DNA of 64,000 bases from Desulfacinum sp. (GTDB lineage Bacteria > Desulfobacterota > Syntrophobacteria > Syntrophobacterales > DSM-9756), in NCBI GenBank assembly GCA_014359885.1, contig JACIYN010000023.1, positions 113,733-177,732 of the forward strand. Reading direction: 5' to 3'. This document shows positions 60,230 to 64,000 of the stretch, piece after piece; position 1 is the first letter of the stretch, and every line of letters starts with the position of its first letter. The notes beneath the pieces are model-generated. The model did no database searches. It was not told the origin of the DNA and saw nothing but the letters and a program-made list of their open reading frames with translations. The position numbers and the translations under genes were made by a program.

Positions 60230-61537
60230 CTATCCTTCTCCGGAGTCAAGGGACGGGGCGGACTGCCCCCGCTCTTCGTTCAGGTTGAAGAGCTGCTGGG
60301 TGAAGTCCACAAAGAGCCGTTTGGATTCCCGCGTGGATTTGTTCTTGAGGAAGACGATGGGGTCGTGCAGCATCTTTCGGAGGATGGAGTCCGTCAAGAC
60401 GGCGATGGCCCGTCGTTCCTTTTCTCCCAAGTCGGGAAGCTGGGAAAAGGTCTTCTTGAGCTCCGCCTGGCGGATGGCTTCCGCCTTGCGGCGCAGGGCG
60501 ATGATGGTGGGCACCACGTCCAGGGTCTGAAGCCACTGGTGAAACCGGAAGGTCTCCGATTCGATGATGTGCTCCGCCTTCTGGGCCTCCTGGCGCCGCT
60601 CCGTGAGGTTGAGGTCCACAATGCCCTTCAGATCGTCGATGTCGTAGAGATACACGTTGTCCAGCCGGTTCACTTCCGGATCGATGTCCCGGGGCACGGC
60701 GATGTCGATGAAAAAGAGCGGCCGGTTCTTCCTGCGGCGCATCCTGGGCTTCAGGTCCCGATAGGTCACGATGGGGTCCACCGCCCCGGTGGAGCTGACC
60801 ACGATATCCACATCCAGGAGCGTCTCCGGAAGGTTCTCGAAGGGGGCCGTGGAGGCGCGGAACCGGGCGGCCAGGTCCATGGCCCGGGCCAGGGTCCGAT
60901 TGACCACCACCATGTCCCGGACCCCCTGCGCCAACAGGTGTTGAGCGGCCAGTTCCGCCATTTCCCCGGCGCCGATGAGCAGGACCCGCTTGTCCTTCAG
61001 TTCGCCGAAGATCTTCCGGGCCAGTTCCACGGCGGCATAGCTGATGGAAACGGCATGGCAGCCGATGTTGGTCTCCGTGCGGACCCGTTTGGCCACGGAA
61101 AAGGTCTTGTGCAGCAGGCGGTTGAGAACCACGCCCACGGTCTTGTGGCGGGTGGCCTCCCGGTAGGCGTCCTTGATCTGGCCCAGGATCTGGGGCTCTC
61201 CCACCACCATGGAATCCAGGCTGGAGGCCACGCGGAACAGGTGGCGCACCGCCTCCAGGTTGTGGTGCACGTAGGTGTGGGCTTCCAGCTGAGGCCGGGG
61301 CAGCCCCACGTGGGCAAACATGAGCTCCCGCACCTCCTCCAGCGCCCGGCCACCGTCGGACGTGGTGAAGAGAAATTCCACCCGGTTGCAGGTGGACAGG
61401 TAGAAGAGCTCATCCACCGCCCGGCACTGGCGGACCTTTTCCAGGGGGCTTTGGTCCAGGCGACACACCTGGGCGAGACGTTCCCTCAGGGCCACGGGCG
61501 CCGTCTTATGGTTCATGCCGATGAGATAGATGTCCAT
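60230..61537 (-). CDS. hemA: Glutamyl-tRNA reductase
   Basis: 435 residues. Catalytic Cys50 in YLSTCNRVEF, the SSLDSMVVGEPQILGQIK signature, the NADPH site VLLIGAGEMAELAAQHLL and a C-terminal dimerisation helix. It reduces Glu-tRNA to glutamate-1-semialdehyde, used by HemL. Twelve bases after ccsA; the order sirC-ccsA-hemA is common in this phylum. Confidence 0.96.
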   Translation of the reverse strand: MDIYLIGMNHKTAPVALRERLAQVCRLDQSPLEKVRQCRAVDELFYLSTCNRVEFLFTTSDGGRALEEVRELMFAHVGLPRPQLEAHTYVHHNLEAVRHLFRVASSLDSMVVGEPQILGQIKDAYREATRHKTVGVVLNRLLHKTFSVAKRVRTETNIGCHAVSISYAAVELARKIFGELKDKRVLLIGAGEMAELAAQHLLAQGVRDMVVVNRTLARAMDLAARFRASTAPFENLPETLLDVDIVVSSTGAVDPIVTYRDLKPRMRRRKNRPLFFIDIAVPRDIDPEVNRLDNVYLYDIDDLKGIVDLNLTERRQEAQKAEHIIESETFRFHQWLQTLDVVPTIIALRRKAEAIRQAELKKTFSQLPDLGEKERRAIAVLTDSILRKMLHDPIVFLKNKSTRESKRLFVDFTQQLFNLNEERGQSAPSLDSGEG

Positions 61538-61549
61538 GGCGCTGACCTC

Positions 61550-62371
61550 TTATTCGACAAAGATCGTGTGGTGCCCCTCCAAAAAGAGGTTCACCCCGAG
61601 AAAGGTGACGAGCACGGCGGAAAATCCGAAAATGGCCAGCCAGGCGGCGCGGCGCCCCCTCCAGCCCACGGCCAGCCGTTCATGGAGCAGCACGGCATAG
61701 ATCAACCAGGTCAGGAGGGCGAAGATCTCCTTGGGGTCCCAGTTCCACGGCGACTTCCAGACGGTGCTGGCATAGAGGAAGCCGGCCAGCAGGCCGACGG
61801 TCATGAGCGGAAACCCGATGAGCAGGCAGATGTGGTTGATCCGATCCAGCCGTTCCAGCGACGGCAGCCGCGCGTAGAGGTGTCCCAGCCGCTTTTGCTT
61901 GATGGCCCGTTCCTGGAGCAGGTACATGATGGCCGCGGCGAAGGCCACGGCGAAAAGGGCATTGGCGGCGAAAAGGGCGGCCACGTGGACCACCACCCAG
62001 GTGCTTTTGAAAAGGGACCCTGAAGGGATGAACCGGGTGGGCAGCAGGGTGGATCCGAACATGAAGACCGCCGCCAACGGAGAGACGAAGCTCCCCAGGA
62101 TGCGCAACCTCAAGCGCTGGGAAAGAATCAGGTAGGCGAGGACGAGGAACCACGCAAAAAAGGACAGGGCCTCCGAACTGGTGGTGACCGCCAGGTGCCC
62201 CTTTTCCAGGGAACGCAGGACAATGGCCGCCCCGTGGCACAGGGCTCCCGCCACAAGCACGCTCCAGGACGCCTTGTGCACCCCCTCCCGGTCCCGAACA
62301 AGAAAGATGAGATACCCCACGGTCCCCACGCAATAGAAGGTCACCGCCAGGGTCAGAAGAACGCTTTCCAT
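61550..62371 (-). CDS. ccsA: CcsA/HemX-type cytochrome c assembly membrane protein
   Basis: 273 residues from the ATG at 62371 (an ATG four codons upstream is possible). About eight membrane helices and a tryptophan-rich periplasmic segment KSPWNWDPKEIFALLTW that resembles the heme-handling WWD region. Near hemA, such proteins either present heme for cytochrome c maturation or stabilise HemA (HemX). The start overlaps the upstream sirC-like gene by 19 bases. Confidence 0.85.
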   Translation of the reverse strand: MESVLLTLAVTFYCVGTVGYLIFLVRDREGVHKASWSVLVAGALCHGAAIVLRSLEKGHLAVTTSSEALSFFAWFLVLAYLILSQRLRLRILGSFVSPLAAVFMFGSTLLPTRFIPSGSLFKSTWVVVHVAALFAANALFAVAFAAAIMYLLQERAIKQKRLGHLYARLPSLERLDRINHICLLIGFPLMTVGLLAGFLYASTVWKSPWNWDPKEIFALLTWLIYAVLLHERLAVGWRGRRAAWLAIFGFSAVLVTFLGVNLFLEGHHTIFVE

Positions 62372-63069
62372 GCCGCTTCCCATTCCCGCTCGATTTCAGG
62401 CTCCCCCAGCACTCCGCCGCCCACGCGGCTCACCGCCGCCGGAATCTCCCGGAAGCGCTCTTGTCGAATCCATTCCAGGATGGGCAATTGGACCACGGCT
62501 CGAAACCATTCCTGGTTCCGCTCGGAATCGGCGCTGCGCGCCTGGACCGCCCGCCGCAGCCTCCCGAGAAAGTGCAGATAGACCTCCCATTCCGGCCCGA
62601 ATTCCCTTTCCAGCCTTTCCCGGACCAACCGGGCCACGGCGGGGCTCAGGCCGGCCGTGCTCACCGCCACGGTCAGCGGCCCCCGCCGGAAGGAGGCCGG
62701 CACCAGGCAGGACCCCCACCGGGGGTCGGAGGCCATGTTGCACCATATCCCCCGGTTCCGGGCATCTTCAGCCACCCGGCGATTCAAGGCGCGGTCGCTG
62801 GTGGCGGCGAAAACCAGGGCCGCTCCCTCCAGCTGATGGGGCTCGTAGCCGGTGGCGATCCAGTGCACCTTTCCCCGGGAGGCCTGCTCCCTCCACCAGA
62901 CATTGAGACGTTGGGCCACCACCTCCACGCAGGCCCCGTGCTCCAGCAGTCGACGGGCCTTCCGCTCCGCCACCGTCCCGCCGCCGATCACCAGGCAACG
63001 CCGGTCCTTCAGGGACAAGAACAAAGGGCAGTAGGTCGTGAAATCCTCGTGCAGAAAAGGGTCCGCCAC
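62353..63069 (-). CDS. Precorrin-2 dehydrogenase/ferrochelatase-like protein (SirC/Met8 type)
   Basis: 238 residues from a GTG at 63069, preceded by AAGGAAGAGG; an ATG at 63135 has no ribosome site. NAD-binding CLVIGGGTVAERKARRLL and the siroheme-synthase N-terminal pattern (WCNMASDPRWGSCLVPASFRRGPLTVAVSTAGLSP) are clear. It lacks the methyltransferase half of full CysG. It makes sirohydrochlorin, the precursor of siroheme used by sulfite reductase, in keeping with a sulfur-metabolising anaerobe. Confidence 0.9.
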   Translation of the reverse strand: MADPFLHEDFTTYCPLFLSLKDRRCLVIGGGTVAERKARRLLEHGACVEVVAQRLNVWWREQASRGKVHWIATGYEPHQLEGAALVFAATSDRALNRRVAEDARNRGIWCNMASDPRWGSCLVPASFRRGPLTVAVSTAGLSPAVARLVRERLEREFGPEWEVYLHFLGRLRRAVQARSADSERNQEWFRAVVQLPILEWIRQERFREIPAAVSRVGGGVLGEPEIEREWEAAWKAFF

Positions 63070-63190
63070 GCGCCTCTTCCTTTCGCAAAGAAAACCCCGC
63101 GCGCCGGGCGAGGTTATCGGCACAGATCGTGGCAACCTTTATCACGACGTGAAAGAGGAGACAAGGACGGGAACGGACGCCGAAGGTCCC

Positions 63191-64000
63191 TCAGGAGCGG
63201 CGGCACAGAACATAGTCGGTGATGTCCAGGAGCGTGGATTTGGCAGGGCCGTCGGCGAAAATCTCCAGGCTTTCCCGGGCTCGTTCCAGATGCCCGGCGG
63301 CCCTCTGGAAGGTGTAGTCCACGCCCCCCAAATCCAGCACCAGTCTCTGAACCGCTTCGATCTGCTCTTTTCGGATGGCCGTCTCGGACAGAAAGATCCT
63401 GCGGATGAGGTCGCGCTGGCCTTCGTCGGCCTTGGTCAGGGCGTGGATGAGCGGCAGGGTGGCCTTGCCTTCCTGCAAATCGTTTCCCACCGGCTTTCCC
63501 AGCTCACCCACCGTGCCCACATAGTCCAGCGCATCGTCCGTCAGCTGAAAGGCGATGCCCAGATTGTGCCCGAAGTCCCGCAGAGCCGTTTCCTCCTCGG
63601 GTCCGGCCCCGGCGTAGATGGCGCCGATCCGGCACGCGGCGGTCATGAGGTCCGCTGTCTTTCGGGTGATCACCTCCATGTAGGCGGCCTCGTCCGTTTC
63701 CAGGTCGTCCGAGTGGATGAGCTGCAAGACCTCGCCCTCCGCAATGCGGGTGGTGGTGGCCGAGAAAACTTCCAGTATGCGCAGATCCCCGTAACGGACG
63801 GTCGTTCGGATGGCCTGGGAATAGAGAAAGTCTCCGATGAGCACCACCGCCGGGTTTCCCCAGAGGGTGTTGGCGGCGGGCTGTTGGCGGCGCATCTCGG
63901 CATTGTCCACCACATCGTCATGGAGGAGCGTGGCGGCATGGAGCAACTCGAAAGCGACCGCCAGATCCACCTCTTCGGTTCCCTGGTAGCCGCAGAGCCG
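63191..64000 (-). CDS. Polyprenyl diphosphate synthase (5' end outside window)
   Basis: 269 residues visible; the frame is open to base 64000, so the N-terminus is missing. First aspartate-rich motif HDDVVD and second DDALDYVG, with GNPAVVLIGDFLYSQA between them. Such enzymes make long-chain prenyl diphosphates for quinones (IspB/HepT type). About 120 bases separate it from the sirC-like gene; nothing else is seen in that gap. Confidence 0.93.
   Translation of the reverse strand, partial: RLCGYQGTEEVDLAVAFELLHAATLLHDDVVDNAEMRRQQPAANTLWGNPAVVLIGDFLYSQAIRTTVRYGDLRILEVFSATTTRIAEGEVLQLIHSDDLETDEAAYMEVITRKTADLMTAACRIGAIYAGAGPEEETALRDFGHNLGIAFQLTDDALDYVGTVGELGKPVGNDLQEGKATLPLIHALTKADEGQRDLIRRIFLSETAIRKEQIEAVQRLVLDLGGVDYTFQRAAGHLERARESLEIFADGPAKSTLLDITDYVLCRRS

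Overview
The window is about 64 kb of dense, GC-rich bacterial chromosome. Genes lie on both strands in long, tightly packed or overlapping operons. The gene content fits an anaerobic, Gram-negative member of the Desulfobacterota, probably Syntrophobacteria-like. Evidence for this: a ferredoxin-dependent 2-oxoacid oxidoreductase, the redox repressor Rex next to a partial ATP synthase operon, the fused radical SAM-DUF2344 protein beside RNase G, and outer-membrane genes (TamA/TamB, PagL, LolA). This assignment is inferred from gene content and was not tested by any search. I saw no rRNA, tRNA, CRISPR array, complete insertion sequence or prophage.

Layout. 1-5185: five-gene cluster with a lysine 2,3-aminomutase-type radical SAM enzyme (cut by the window edge), two ATP-grasp ligases, a GNAT-histone-deacetylase-like fusion and a second GNAT. 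It reads like an undescribed pathway for a small beta-amino-acid conjugate or osmolyte. 5323-6183: YitT-type membrane protein. 6184-6955: repeat-rich gap. 6956-11776: small unknown protein, sigma-54 activator, SLC12/APC-type transporter and TerC-type protein. 11956-12422: pair of overlapping small unknown genes. 12537-22329: MscS channel, a repeat-rich gap, then a six-gene overlapping operon (CorA, large MscK-like channel, DUF389, DUF2062, GapN-type dehydrogenase, PfkB-type kinase). 22414-22979: MazEF-like toxin-antitoxin. 23591-26611: lipoprotein and 2-oxoacid:ferredoxin oxidoreductase. 26800-28984: CPA2 antiporter with TrkA domains and a zinc ribbon. 29039-35643: tamA-pagL-tamB on the minus strand. 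35956-37638: CoA-disulfide-reductase/rhodanese fusion. 37959-38279: small membrane/coiled-coil protein. 38574-45811: radical SAM-DUF2344 protein, RNase G, ClC channel and HemL. 45877-48517: atpZ-atpI-atpB-atpE and rex. 48514-58701: minus-strand series plsC-rnj-ftsK-lolA-nadA-pdxA, then a compact uvrA. 58904-59377: ssb. 59535-64000: minus-strand tatA, zinc protein, hemA, ccsA, sirC-like gene and a polyprenyl synthase cut by the window end.

How it fits together. Many products manage membrane energetics and ion balance: two MscS-type channels, CorA, ClC, a CPA2 antiporter, an SLC12-like carrier and the F0 sector. The c subunit carries the residues that coordinate Na+ in sodium-driven ATP synthases. 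Two Rex-like dyads, one upstream of the atp genes and one upstream of rex, suggest NADH/NAD+-linked control of ATP synthase and autoregulation. Tetrapyrrole genes are split between hemL at 44504 and hemA-ccsA-sirC at 60230-63069. Several families of short palindromic repeats fill the non-coding gaps; one is a composite element of about 130 bp present in two opposed copies.
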